A DNA stretch of 7,019 bases from an uncultured Rickettsiales bacterium (GCA_951801155.1 CATOLK010000059.1:1-7019); one strand, 5' to 3'. Shown: positions 1 to 6,698, counted from the first letter of the stretch. Notes: generated by a model not told the origin, from the letters alone. Numbers and translations are program-made.

Positions 1-249
1 GAAGCTAATTCTGATAAAATGACTCCAGAAGAAGTTGAAAACAAACTTAAAGAGGCAGAAACTCTAAAAGAAAAATGTAAAGAACTTTTAAGACAAGAAA
101 AAGAAGAAATAATAAAAACTGCTAAAGAAAATAACATATCTTTAGAAGAACTAGGAATAACAGAAGGTGACGACTTCGAAGACGACGATTATGATGACGA
201 TGATGACGAAGACGAAGAAGAAGAGGAAGAAGGAGATATAAAATTTTAA
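1..249 (+). CDS. C-terminal part of a protein with an acidic tail, not recognised (5' end probably outside the window)
   Basis: The reading frame is open from the first base of the window to the TAA at 247-249. The ATG at 19 may therefore be internal, and the true start cannot be seen; if 19 is the start, the protein has 76 residues. Two parts are visible. The first is about 50 residues of charged, helix-forming sequence rich in Lys and Glu, with one Cys, ending in the segment NNISLEELGI. The second is a tail of about 27 residues that is almost only Asp, Glu and Gly. The helix followed by LEELG vaguely recalls the N-terminal oligomerisation part of H-NS-type proteins, but no DNA-binding domain is present. 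Acidic-tailed families such as the alphaproteobacterial FYDLN_acid proteins are another option, but their hallmark motif would lie upstream and cannot be seen. Such tails often bind basic proteins or metal ions. I do not assign a function. It lies 45 bp upstream of trxA on the same strand. Confidence 0.7.
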   Translation, partial: EANSDKMTPEEVENKLKEAETLKEKCKELLRQEKEEIIKTAKENNISLEELGITEGDDFEDDDYDDDDDEDEEEEEEGDIKF

Positions 250-294
250 TTAAAAAATAATTAAAATTATTTATTAAATTTTTAAATAAAAAAA

Positions 295-606
295 ATGCAA
301 ACAATTAATAACGAAAATTTTGCTAATGTAATTGATTCAGAAAAACCGGTATTGGTTGATTTTTGGGCTGAATGGTGTGGTCCGTGTAAGATGCTAATAC
401 CTATTATAGAAGAATTAAGTACAGAAATGGCTGATAGAGTCGATATTTACAAATGTAATGTTGATGAGTGTCCAGATATAGCAAGTAGTTTTAATATAAG
501 AAGTATTCCGACTTTGATTCTTTTTAAAAATAAAGAAATAATTGATATATCTACTGGTGCAGCTTCGAAAGTAACTGTTAAACAATGGATAGAATCAAAT
601 CTTTAA
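295..606 (+). CDS. trxA: Thioredoxin
   Basis: This is a complete 103-residue thioredoxin, the usual length for the family. It is a cytoplasmic dithiol-disulfide reductant that serves ribonucleotide reductase and other targets and is recharged by thioredoxin reductase. The active site WCGPC lies at residues 27-31, with C28 and C31 as the redox pair. The buried Asp of the family is D22, and the cis-proline that faces the active site is P72 in RSIPT. Residues 22-38 (DFWAEWCGPCKMLIPII) look very like Rickettsia thioredoxin. Two further cysteines, C54 and C59, flank the NVDE segment, where relatives normally have other residues. No Shine-Dalgarno sequence precedes the ATG, only an A-rich leader. 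A strong intrinsic terminator starts 11 bases after the stop, so trxA can be transcribed as its own unit or as the last gene of a unit with the acidic-tail gene. The reading frame that follows overlaps its last 22 bases. Confidence 0.96.
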   Translation: MQTINNENFANVIDSEKPVLVDFWAEWCGPCKMLIPIIEELSTEMADRVDIYKCNVDECPDIASSFNIRSIPTLILFKNKEIIDISTGAASKVTVKQWIESNL

Positions 607-1679
607 AAAAGTTATTCAAAAACATACTACAAGATTGTTTGCAGTATGTTTTTTTTATAAAAAAAGAAAAAAATAACAATAGAGTTATTGATTTAGAGAA
701 AAAAAATCAAGAATTAGAAGAAAAAAATAAGGAAGAAATAAATAAAAATATTAAAGAAATCTTGGTTTCATCAAGAGACTATAATCCAATTAAAAATATA
801 AAATATAATATAAAGCCATTTAGGTTCTATGTAAGCCAAAATATAAACAGATTATTAAAAGAAAATATAGATGCTTTTAAAATACTTAATATTGATCCTA
901 AAATAGGTATAGAAATAGAATTTTATTCTTTAAAAAATATTGAAAATATTGAAAAATTTTATAATCAAATATTTGATTTTTCTAAAAAAAATAATATTGA
1001 AATATTAAATATAGAAAAAGAAAGAGGATATAACCAATTTGAAATACAGTTTAAACCCTATTTGGATATATTAAAATTAATTAACGATTATAATAAAATA
1101 AAAAAATTTTTACTTAATTTAGAAAATTATAAAATAACTTTTGAAGCTAGACCTTTTTATTATGATGTTGGTAGTGCTTTGCAAATTAATATAACTTTAA
1201 ACAAAAATGAAGAAAATTTATTTGCAAGAGTTAAAGAAAATGAAAAAAAACAAGAAACTCAACTTTTAAAAAACTGTGTTGCCGGATTATTGAAAAAAAA
1301 CAATTTATTTCTACAACTTTATATAAATTCAATAAATTGTTTAATAAGATATGATTTAGAATTTTGCAAAATGTTTTACGATAAAGGAAAAATACCAGGG
1401 CCTGTTTTTAATAACTGGGGCGTAAATAATAGGACTTGTTGTATAAGAATACCAGTTCCTAAAAATTTTAATGATTTTGTAAAATATGATTTAGAAGATA
1501 AAAAAAATAGAAGAATAGAATTTAGAGTACCGTCATCGAACAGTGATATTAAATTGGCTATATATGGCGTTCTGGAAAGTTTATTGTTTGGAATTGAAAA
1601 TGATTTAGAACCACCAGAACCCATTTTTGATAATGCTTTAGAAAATATTTATGATTATGAAAAAATAGAATTAATATAA
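585..1679 (+). CDS. Divergent, shortened glutamine synthetase-fold protein (glutamate ligase-like or pseudoenzyme)
   Basis: Residues about 105-350 follow the catalytic domain of glutamine synthetase in order: GIEIEF (108-113), the YNQFEIQF strand (149-156), TFEARPFYYDVGSALQ (185-200), NNRTCCIRIP (281-290), RRIEFRVP (309-316) and the GIENDLEPPEP end (336-346). Using E. coli numbering, the metal and substrate residues E129, E131, E212, E220, R321, R339, R344, E357 and R359 appear kept as E110, E112, E146, E153, R255, R283, R288, E312 and R314. H269 is replaced by Q200, H271 by N202, and the flap Glu327 by P271. The N-terminal beta-grasp domain is missing; a Lys/Glu-rich, coiled-coil-like stretch (38-62) stands there instead. 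The C-terminal region with the adenylylation loop is also absent, giving 364 residues against about 470. Ordinary glutamine synthesis is therefore unlikely; it may join glutamate to another amine, or bind ligand only. The start is uncertain: 585 is the only ATG before residue 263, it overlaps trxA, and it precedes a terminator. A TTG (639) or an ATT (687) are other options. Confidence 0.8.
   Translation: MDRIKSLKKLFKNILQDCLQYVFFIKKEKNNNRVIDLEKKNQELEEKNKEEINKNIKEILVSSRDYNPIKNIKYNIKPFRFYVSQNINRLLKENIDAFKILNIDPKIGIEIEFYSLKNIENIEKFYNQIFDFSKKNNIEILNIEKERGYNQFEIQFKPYLDILKLINDYNKIKKFLLNLENYKITFEARPFYYDVGSALQINITLNKNEENLFARVKENEKKQETQLLKNCVAGLLKKNNLFLQLYINSINCLIRYDLEFCKMFYDKGKIPGPVFNNWGVNNRTCCIRIPVPKNFNDFVKYDLEDKKNRRIEFRVPSSNSDIKLAIYGVLESLLFGIENDLEPPEPIFDNALENIYDYEKIELI
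618..656 (+). terminator. Intrinsic terminator after trxA, inside the next reading frame
   Basis: The arm AAAAACATACT (618-628) pairs perfectly over 11 bp with AGTATGTTTTT (643-653). The loop of 14 bases can add three inner pairs. The T run continues to 656, eight T in all. The fit to a rho-independent terminator is good, although only two G-C pairs are present. It begins 11 bases after the trxA stop codon and falls within codons 12-24 of the frame that opens at 585. Confidence 0.75.
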
Positions 1680-1747
1680 TTAAATTTATTTTAACAATAT
1701 TAATTATTTAATATTTACTTATTAAAAATATAAAATAATATTATATT

Positions 1748-1753
1748 TATAAT
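1748..1753 (+). promoter_or_regulatory. Possible -10 box for the APH-like kinase gene
   Basis: A perfect TATAAT lies 13 bases before the ATG at 1767. No credible -35 box sits 16-18 bases upstream, and in DNA this rich in A and T such a hexamer can arise by chance. If it is used, the 5' leader would be only a few bases, which would fit the missing Shine-Dalgarno sequence. Confidence 0.25.
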
Positions 1754-1766
1754 TTTTATAAAAATA

Positions 1767-2618
1767 ATGTATACAGATATAATAAATAAATTTTTTCCAG
1801 AATTAGAGATAAAAAATACAAAACTAATTACCAGTGGTTGGGAAAGCGATATATTAATTGTAAATAACAGTAAAGTTTTTAGATTTCCTAAAACCAATGG
1901 TAGATTTGATTGTGTTTACGAAAAAGAAAAAGTAATAACTGATTATATAAGATCTTTTATTTCAACAAATATATCAAATATTCAAATATATAAAGATAAC
2001 AAAACAATATTTTCTGTTCTCGATTTAATAACTGGAGAAGATTTTGATAATACAACTGGAGATATAATAGATGACTTTACTAATTTCTTAAAAGAATTAC
2101 ATTCAATAGATGTTGAACCTTTAAAAAAATATAATCTTGACGCTGAAAATCTTCCTTTTTATAAATATAGATTAGATTTAAATAACTTTTCTTTTAATTA
2201 TGATGTTTTGCCTGATATTTTAAAAAAATATAATCTTGAAGATGATTTTAGTAAAAATTTGCGTATTTTTACTAATTTTAACTATAGAGACGAAGAAGAT
2301 GTTTTATGTCATAATGATTTGCATAAAGGAAATATTATGATTAATAATGGAAAATTAAGTGGAATAATTGATTTTGGAGATACAATATATACAAACTATA
2401 ATATAGAATTTTTATCAATATTTAAATGGAGAGAAAAATTTATTATTAATATAATAGAAAAATACGAAGAAATAACAGGTAGAAAATTAAATACAAAATT
2501 TATAATTGCTATTGTAAAATTGGCTGTGTATTCAAAAATCAGTTATAATGCAAAAGAAATAAAAAAATACTTAGAACAATTGAAATTTTATGATTTTCTT
2601 GAAGAAAAATTAAATTAA
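1767..2618 (+). CDS. APH/choline-kinase-family phosphotransferase (substrate unknown)
   Basis: This 283-residue protein is predicted to be a cytoplasmic ATP- or GTP-dependent kinase of the aminoglycoside phosphotransferase superfamily. The catalytic loop is CHNDLHKGN at 181-189, with D184 as the catalytic base and N189 as a metal ligand. The magnesium-binding IIDFGD follows at 200-205, with D202. The N-terminal lobe has a strand pair ending VFRFPK (37-42), where K42 is the likely nucleotide-contacting lysine, and GWESD (24-28) probably forms the nucleotide loop. VFRFPK and the loop recall APH(2'')-type enzymes, but the family also phosphorylates choline, ethanolamine, homoserine, sugars and macrolides. 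Sequence alone does not show resistance activity. The gene begins 87 bp after the glutamine synthetase-like gene on the same strand and may share its transcript, since the gap holds only a weak AT hairpin (1696-1715). It converges with serS. Confidence 0.85.
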   Translation: MYTDIINKFFPELEIKNTKLITSGWESDILIVNNSKVFRFPKTNGRFDCVYEKEKVITDYIRSFISTNISNIQIYKDNKTIFSVLDLITGEDFDNTTGDIIDDFTNFLKELHSIDVEPLKKYNLDAENLPFYKYRLDLNNFSFNYDVLPDILKKYNLEDDFSKNLRIFTNFNYRDEEDVLCHNDLHKGNIMINNGKLSGIIDFGDTIYTNYNIEFLSIFKWREKFIINIIEKYEEITGRKLNTKFIIAIVKLAVYSKISYNAKEIKKYLEQLKFYDFLEEKLN

Positions 2619-2647
2619 TAATTTTTATGCAGAAAGTCATAATTATT
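2617..2647. terminator. Weak hairpin between convergent genes, possible two-way terminator
   Basis: AATAATT then ATG (2617-2623 and 2627-2629) pairs with CATAATTATT (2638-2647), leaving a three-T bulge and an 8-base loop. It fills the short gap between the APH-like gene and serS, where a terminator for both strands would be expected. There are few G-C pairs and no clean T run on either side, so the call rests mainly on position. Confidence 0.35.
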
Positions 2648-2648
2648 A

Positions 2649-3935
2649 TTAAATAAACAAGTTACTTTTTTCTATAACTTCAATACCGTTCATATAAGGT
2701 ACAAGTACATCAGGTACCTTTATACTTCCATCTTTTCTTTGATAATTTTCCATAATAGCAATTATAGTTCTTCCAATTGCCAACGCAGAACCATTTAAAG
2801 TATGTACAAAATCAATTTTTCCATCACTTTCTCTTCTATATCTTGCATTCATTCTTCTAGCTTGGAAATCCCAACAATTGGAACAACTTGATATTTCTCT
2901 ATAGGTATTTTGTGCTGGTAACCAAACTTCATGGTCGTATGTTTTAGAAGAAGCAAAACCAGTATCTCCACTACATAACAACATAACTCTATAAGGAATA
3001 TTTAAAAGTTCTAAAATTTCATCTTCTATAGATGACATTCTATCATGTTCTTCAATAGATTTATCAGGAGTTGTTATAGAAACCATTTCAACTTTTTTAA
3101 ATTGATGTTGTCTTAACATTCCTCTTGTATCTTTTCCAGCTGAACCAGCTTCACTTCTCCAACAAGGAGTAAAAGCAGTTAATCTTATAGGTAAATCTTT
3201 TTCATTAATAATTCTATTGTTTATCCAATTTGTCATAGTAACTTCACTAGTTGGAATTAACCACATATTATCAACTGTATGATAAGCATCTTCTGAAAAT
3301 TTTGGTAAATTACCAGTTCCAAACATTGCTTCTGTTTTTACAAAAAATGGTATTGAAGTTTCTCTATAACCATATTTTCCCAACACATCAAGGAAAAAAT
3401 TTGAAAGTGCTCTTTCTAACTTTGCTAAACCATCAAATAATGCAGTTGATCTTGAACCACATAATTTTGCAGTTTGTTCGAAGTCCATTTGTCTTAGATC
3501 TTCTCCCAATTCATAATGAGCTTTTGGTTCAAAATCAAATTTTGTTGGTTCAGAAAATTTTTTTAATACAACATTATCATTGTCATCTTCTCCAAAAGGT
3601 ACACAATCTTGTAAAATATTGTCCGTTGTAATTAATATATTATAAAGAGTGGAATCTTTCTCATCTCCAATTAAATTCTCTAAATTTAGTATTTCTTTAT
3701 TAATATCATCAACTTTATTTTTTAACTCAGTGTAATCCTGACCTGAATTTTTTAATTTTCCAATTTCTTTTGATAAAGAATTTCTATTTGATTGCAATTC
3801 TTGTAATTTTGTTAAATCTGCTTTCTTTTTTTTGTCTAATTCTATTATTTTTTTGGCTTTTAGTGTTAAACCCCTTTTTTCCATAGCTTTATCAAAAGCC
3901 TCAGGATTTTCTGTAATCCATTTTAAATTTAGCAT
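2649..3935 (-). CDS. serS: Seryl-tRNA synthetase
   Basis: This is a full-length class II aminoacyl-tRNA synthetase of 428 residues that charges tRNA-Ser, and tRNA-Sec where present, with serine in the cytoplasm. The N-terminal part (about 28-100) is the long antiparallel coiled coil that grips the long variable arm of tRNA-Ser. The catalytic domain follows: motif 1 around 170-197 ending at P196, the serine-binding PTSE at 228-231, motif 2 at 258-279 with R260, E262 and R271, the REISSCSN segment at 346-353, and motif 3 at 381-399 with the invariant R389. In motif 2, relatives as I recall them have Phe before the Arg, where this protein has W259. The start MLNLKWITENPE matches the usual beginning of bacterial SerRS, and no Shine-Dalgarno sequence precedes it. 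It lies 127 bp downstream of the mlaE-like gene on the same strand, so readthrough from that gene is possible. Confidence 0.97.
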   Translation of the reverse strand: MLNLKWITENPEAFDKAMEKRGLTLKAKKIIELDKKKKADLTKLQELQSNRNSLSKEIGKLKNSGQDYTELKNKVDDINKEILNLENLIGDEKDSTLYNILITTDNILQDCVPFGEDDNDNVVLKKFSEPTKFDFEPKAHYELGEDLRQMDFEQTAKLCGSRSTALFDGLAKLERALSNFFLDVLGKYGYRETSIPFFVKTEAMFGTGNLPKFSEDAYHTVDNMWLIPTSEVTMTNWINNRIINEKDLPIRLTAFTPCWRSEAGSAGKDTRGMLRQHQFKKVEMVSITTPDKSIEEHDRMSSIEDEILELLNIPYRVMLLCSGDTGFASSKTYDHEVWLPAQNTYREISSCSNCWDFQARRMNARYRRESDGKIDFVHTLNGSALAIGRTIIAIMENYQRKDGSIKVPDVLVPYMNGIEVIEKSNLFI

Positions 3936-4062
3936 AGATTTGAATAATTAATTGTAATAATTAAATATTTATATCTTTTTTTTATTTTTTCAATAGTAAA
4001 AAATAAAGATCTATAAAAATAAATAAATTAAAAAAACAATATTAATAACCTATTAGAATAAT

Positions 4063-4848
4063 CTAAACAAAAAATATTTCTGTCATTAAATAATTAGACA
4101 ATAAAATCAATATAGATGCTGTAACTATTGCATTTATTGTTGCTTTTCCTACACCAGCGGCACCGCCTTTCGAATAATAGCCGTGATAACAACCGCAAAT
4201 TGCGACTATAAAACCAAAAACAACGGATTTAATTAATCCAGAATAAATATCTTCTGCCTTTAGGAAATTTACAGTGTTATTTAAATATGAAGATAAATCA
4301 AAACCTAAACTCCAAACACTGGCTACAGTTCCACCAAAGATACCTATTATATCAGCTATTAAAACTAAAAATGGCATAAAAATTGTTGAAACAAAAATTT
4401 TAGGAAAAATCAAATATTTATAAGGTGAAGTTGATAGGGTATAAAGTGCATCTATTTGTTCTGTTACTCTCATTGTTCCTATTTGTGCAGCAATTGAAGT
4501 ACTAACTCTGCCAGCTACCATAAGGCCAACAAGTATTGGAGCAAGCTCTCTTGTTATTGCTAAAACAACTATTGCTGGAACTGTGCTTTCTGCACCGAAT
4601 CTATTACAACCTGCATAGGTTTGTAAAGCCATAACCCCACCAGTAAAAATTGCAGTTGCGGCTACTACAGGTAAAGAATAAAAGCCGATTTCCATAAATT
4701 CATTACCTATTGATTTAAAGTACCATTTTTTGCTAAAAAAGCATTTTAATGATCTAAAAATAAATATGTTAAATTTCCCAACATTTAAAAAAAATTTGGA
4801 AAACATTTTTATGTAAAATTGTCCTGTTTTTTTAAAAAATTCTTTCAT
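4063..4848 (-). CDS. mlaE: MlaE/YrbE-family lipid ABC transporter permease
   Basis: This 261-residue inner-membrane protein has the usual family length. MlaE-type permeases work with the ATPase MlaF and the MCE protein MlaD to move phospholipids between the inner and outer membranes. The family core is clear: GFYSLPVVAATAIFTGGVMALQ (55-76), the ITRELAPILVGLMVAGRVS segment (98-116), and AAQIGTMRVTEQIDAL (120-135), which is the cytoplasmic coupling region. Hydrophobic spans follow at about 146-180, 205-222 and 238-260. The first 45 residues are basic and aromatic, probably an amphipathic helix lying on the membrane. The sequence is close to the Rickettsia permease as I remember it, especially LYTLS and LISNYL-like stretches. 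The next gene downstream is serS, not the partner ATPase, so the other Mla subunits must be encoded elsewhere. The stop codon is TAG, unlike the TAA of the other genes. Confidence 0.93.
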   Translation of the reverse strand: MKEFFKKTGQFYIKMFSKFFLNVGKFNIFIFRSLKCFFSKKWYFKSIGNEFMEIGFYSLPVVAATAIFTGGVMALQTYAGCNRFGAESTVPAIVVLAITRELAPILVGLMVAGRVSTSIAAQIGTMRVTEQIDALYTLSTSPYKYLIFPKIFVSTIFMPFLVLIADIIGIFGGTVASVWSLGFDLSSYLNNTVNFLKAEDIYSGLIKSVVFGFIVAICGCYHGYYSKGGAAGVGKATINAIVTASILILLSNYLMTEIFFV

Positions 4849-5000
4849 AATTTAAAATTAAAATGATAGAACTTAATGTAATTTTTAAAAAATAAAATAC
4901 AAGATTAAATTTGGCACTACTCACTTTTTATCTTTATATTTTTATTATGTTTTGTTATTTTCTTATTTTTAAAAAGTAACATTTAAAATTAAAATACCAA

Positions 5001-6260
5001 TTAAAACCTAAATTTTTCTTTTATTTTTTCGTAATCATAAATACCTTTAACTTTTCCATATAAAGCAACCGTAGGTTCACTAGAAGTTATAATTTTTCTC
5101 AAATTTTCTTTAACATCTTTAATATTAGTACTATCAATTTCCTCTATTATGTCTTCTTTATTTATTACTTTATCGTATAATAATATATCCGAACCATTAC
5201 CAGATGCTCTCGAAGTTGTATTTTCCAATGCCATAAGTATACTAGATTTTAGTTTAACTTTTGCTCTTTTTAATTCTTCTTCATTAACATCATCAATCAT
5301 TTTTTTAATTTCTTCTGCTATAGCATCAATAGTTTTATTAGTATTTAAAGGATCAACTCCAGTATAAATCATAAAGGTACCAGTATCAAATGTAGCATCA
5401 TTAAAAGAACAAATAGAATAACATAAGCCCTTTGTTTCTCTTATATCCTGAAATAATCTTGATGACATACCAGAACCTAAAATATGATTCATAACAGAAA
5501 CTTTATATTTATTTTTATCATAAAAAGATATTCCTTCAAAACCAATTATACACTGAACCTGTTCCAATTTTTTATCTTTTGCAAAAAAACCCGCTGTATA
5601 TTTAGCTTCTTTAAGTTTTGTTGTTTTATTTTTTCTTTCTTTTGTAAAATATTTATTTGCTATTTTTATTACCTCATCAATAGTAATATTACCAGCCACA
5701 CTCAATACCATATTATTAGCTGTATAATTATTTTCTATATGTTCTTGAAAATCTTTTTTTGTAAAATTTTTTATATTTTTTGCTGGACCTAGTATACTTC
5801 TGCCATAAGGTTGATTTTTGAAAGCTGTTTTTGAAAAATACTCAAAAATCATATCATCAGGAGAATCATTAGTCATAGCTAATTCTTGTAAAATTACACC
5901 TCTTTCTCTTTCTAATTCTTCATCAGCGAATGTTGAATTATCCAACATATCAACTAAAATTTCAACAGCTTTTTCCGTATATTCCTTGAGATTTTTACTG
6001 TAGTAAGCTGTATTTTCTTTTGATGTATAAGCATTAAAACTTGCTCCAATATTTTCAAAATCATAAGCTATTTGTTTTGCGCTTCTGGTGGCTGTACCTT
6101 TAAAAGCCATATGTTCTAAAAAATGAGAAATACCATTATTAGTTGTAGTTTCATTTCTTGAACCTGCTTTAACTATTATTTTTGTTGTAACAGTTTCAAC
6201 ATCTGGCATGTAATCGCAAACTACTCTTATACCATTGTTTAAAGTTCCTATTTGTATCAT
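5001..6260 (-). CDS. M16-family zinc metallopeptidase (processing-peptidase-like)
   Basis: This 419-residue protein belongs to peptidase family M16B, the group that includes the beta subunit of mitochondrial processing peptidase and bacterial PqqL/YmxG-like enzymes. The inverted zinc motif HxxEH is HFLEH at 46-50, with ligands H46 and H50 and catalytic E49. The third ligand is E126 in VILQE, 76 residues after H50, the spacing known from the family. The C-terminal half-domain carries the substrate-contacting segment SSRLFQDIRETKGLCYS at about 271-287. One M16 half-pair is encoded, so the enzyme probably works as a dimer. No signal peptide is seen, and the protein begins directly with the family's first strand (IGTLNNGIRVV). 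A cytoplasmic or periplasm-facing site cannot be decided from this. It is first in a - strand row with the mlaE-like gene, separated by 152 bp with no clear terminator. Confidence 0.95.
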   Translation of the reverse strand: MIQIGTLNNGIRVVCDYMPDVETVTTKIIVKAGSRNETTTNNGISHFLEHMAFKGTATRSAKQIAYDFENIGASFNAYTSKENTAYYSKNLKEYTEKAVEILVDMLDNSTFADEELERERGVILQELAMTNDSPDDMIFEYFSKTAFKNQPYGRSILGPAKNIKNFTKKDFQEHIENNYTANNMVLSVAGNITIDEVIKIANKYFTKERKNKTTKLKEAKYTAGFFAKDKKLEQVQCIIGFEGISFYDKNKYKVSVMNHILGSGMSSRLFQDIRETKGLCYSICSFNDATFDTGTFMIYTGVDPLNTNKTIDAIAEEIKKMIDDVNEEELKRAKVKLKSSILMALENTTSRASGNGSDILLYDKVINKEDIIEEIDSTNIKDVKENLRKIITSSEPTVALYGKVKGIYDYEKIKEKFRF

Positions 6261-6287
6261 TTAAATTTATTAAATTCATGTTTATAT

Positions 6288-6317
6288 ATAATATAATCAT
6301 GAAACAATATTTTGCAA
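6288..6317 (-). promoter_or_regulatory. Candidate promoter for the M16 peptidase gene
   Basis: Read on the - strand, TTGCAA (6312-6317) is followed after 18 bases by TATTAT (6288-6293), which matches the -10 consensus at five of six positions. Transcription would start about 20 bases upstream of the ATG at 6260. The -35 match is four of six. This is plausible for position and spacing, but chance matches are frequent in such AT-rich DNA. Confidence 0.35.
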
Positions 6318-6406
6318 TAAAAAATTTTAAAATAATTAAACTATTTCTATAAAAAATTAAAAAATAAACTACTATTTATAGCAAAAAAAATATTTATCAA
6401 AACCTA

Positions 6407-6435
6407 TTGACTTTTAAAAAAATGATTATTATAAT
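6407..6435 (+). promoter_or_regulatory. Near-consensus sigma-70 promoter with no gene behind it
   Basis: TTGACT (6407-6412) and TATAAT (6430-6435) are separated by exactly 17 bases, eleven of twelve consensus positions. Transcription would start near 6442 and run right. It is the best promoter match I noticed in the window, yet no open reading frame of note follows in the remaining 577 bases. It points away from the M16 peptidase gene. Confidence 0.65.
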
Positions 6436-6588
6436 TTAATTAGCTAAAAGAAATTATTTAAAAAATAAATAAAGTTAAATATAAAAATATAAATTAATTT
6501 TAAGTAATTAAAATAAATTTAATTTTTATTAAGTTTTAATAATTTTATTTTTATAAATAAAATATAATTAAATACGTCTTTATACAAA

Positions 6589-6605
6589 GATATACATAGT
6601 ATATC
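6589..6605 (+). other. Perfect 7 bp hairpin with three-base loop
   Basis: GATATAC (6589-6595), loop ATA, GTATATC (6599-6605). No T run follows, so this is a structural element and not a terminator. It is the first member of the hairpin block. In double-stranded form it is also a 17 bp palindrome that a dimeric regulator could bind. Confidence 0.45.
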
Positions 6606-6606
6606 A

Positions 6607-6635
6607 GATATATTGAAAAAGATATATCATTTTTT
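6607..6635 (+). terminator. AT-rich hairpin with T run, possible weak terminator
   Basis: GATATAT (6607-6613) pairs with ATATATC (6622-6628) around the loop TGAAAAAG, and six T follow at 6630-6635. With one G-C pair the stem is weak, and an A run follows the T run, so termination would be partial at best. Confidence 0.35.
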
Positions 6636-6652
6636 AAAAAAAGTTTTAGTTA

Positions 6653-6691
6653 GCCAGATATATATTTTAATCTTATATCTGGCGATTTTTT
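6653..6691 (+). terminator. Intrinsic terminator
   Basis: GCCAGATATA (6653-6662) pairs perfectly over 10 bp with TATATCTGGC (6674-6683) around an 11-base loop. The stem base is G-C rich, and GA plus six T (6686-6691) follow. It is the strongest terminator in the window by stem composition. It faces the same way as the promoter at 6407-6435 and has no protein gene in front of it. Confidence 0.75.
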
Positions 6692-6698
6692 ATGCAGG

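Noticed and set aside
1696..1715. AATATTA/TAATATT hairpin after the glutamine synthetase-like gene as a terminator
   Set aside because: There are no G-C pairs and no proper T run; similar stems are common in this composition.
1715..1897. 60-codon hydrophobic frame on the - strand over the start of the APH-like gene
   Set aside because: It overlaps conserved N-terminal residues of the kinase and has no support of its own; A-rich coding strands give Phe/Ile-rich shadows.
3251..3631. 126-codon open frame on the + strand opposite serS
   Set aside because: It is antisense to a conserved part of seryl-tRNA synthetase, and its Leu/His-rich translation is typical of a shadow frame.
3973..4010. Hairpin between the mlaE-like gene and serS as a terminator
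   Set aside because: The stem is only A-T pairs apart from its outer end, and no T run follows on the - strand, so chance pairing in AT-rich DNA is sufficient.
5484..5792. 102-codon open frame on the + strand opposite the M16 peptidase
   Set aside because: It is Phe/Ile/Cys-rich and antisense to a well-conserved gene; composition alone explains it.
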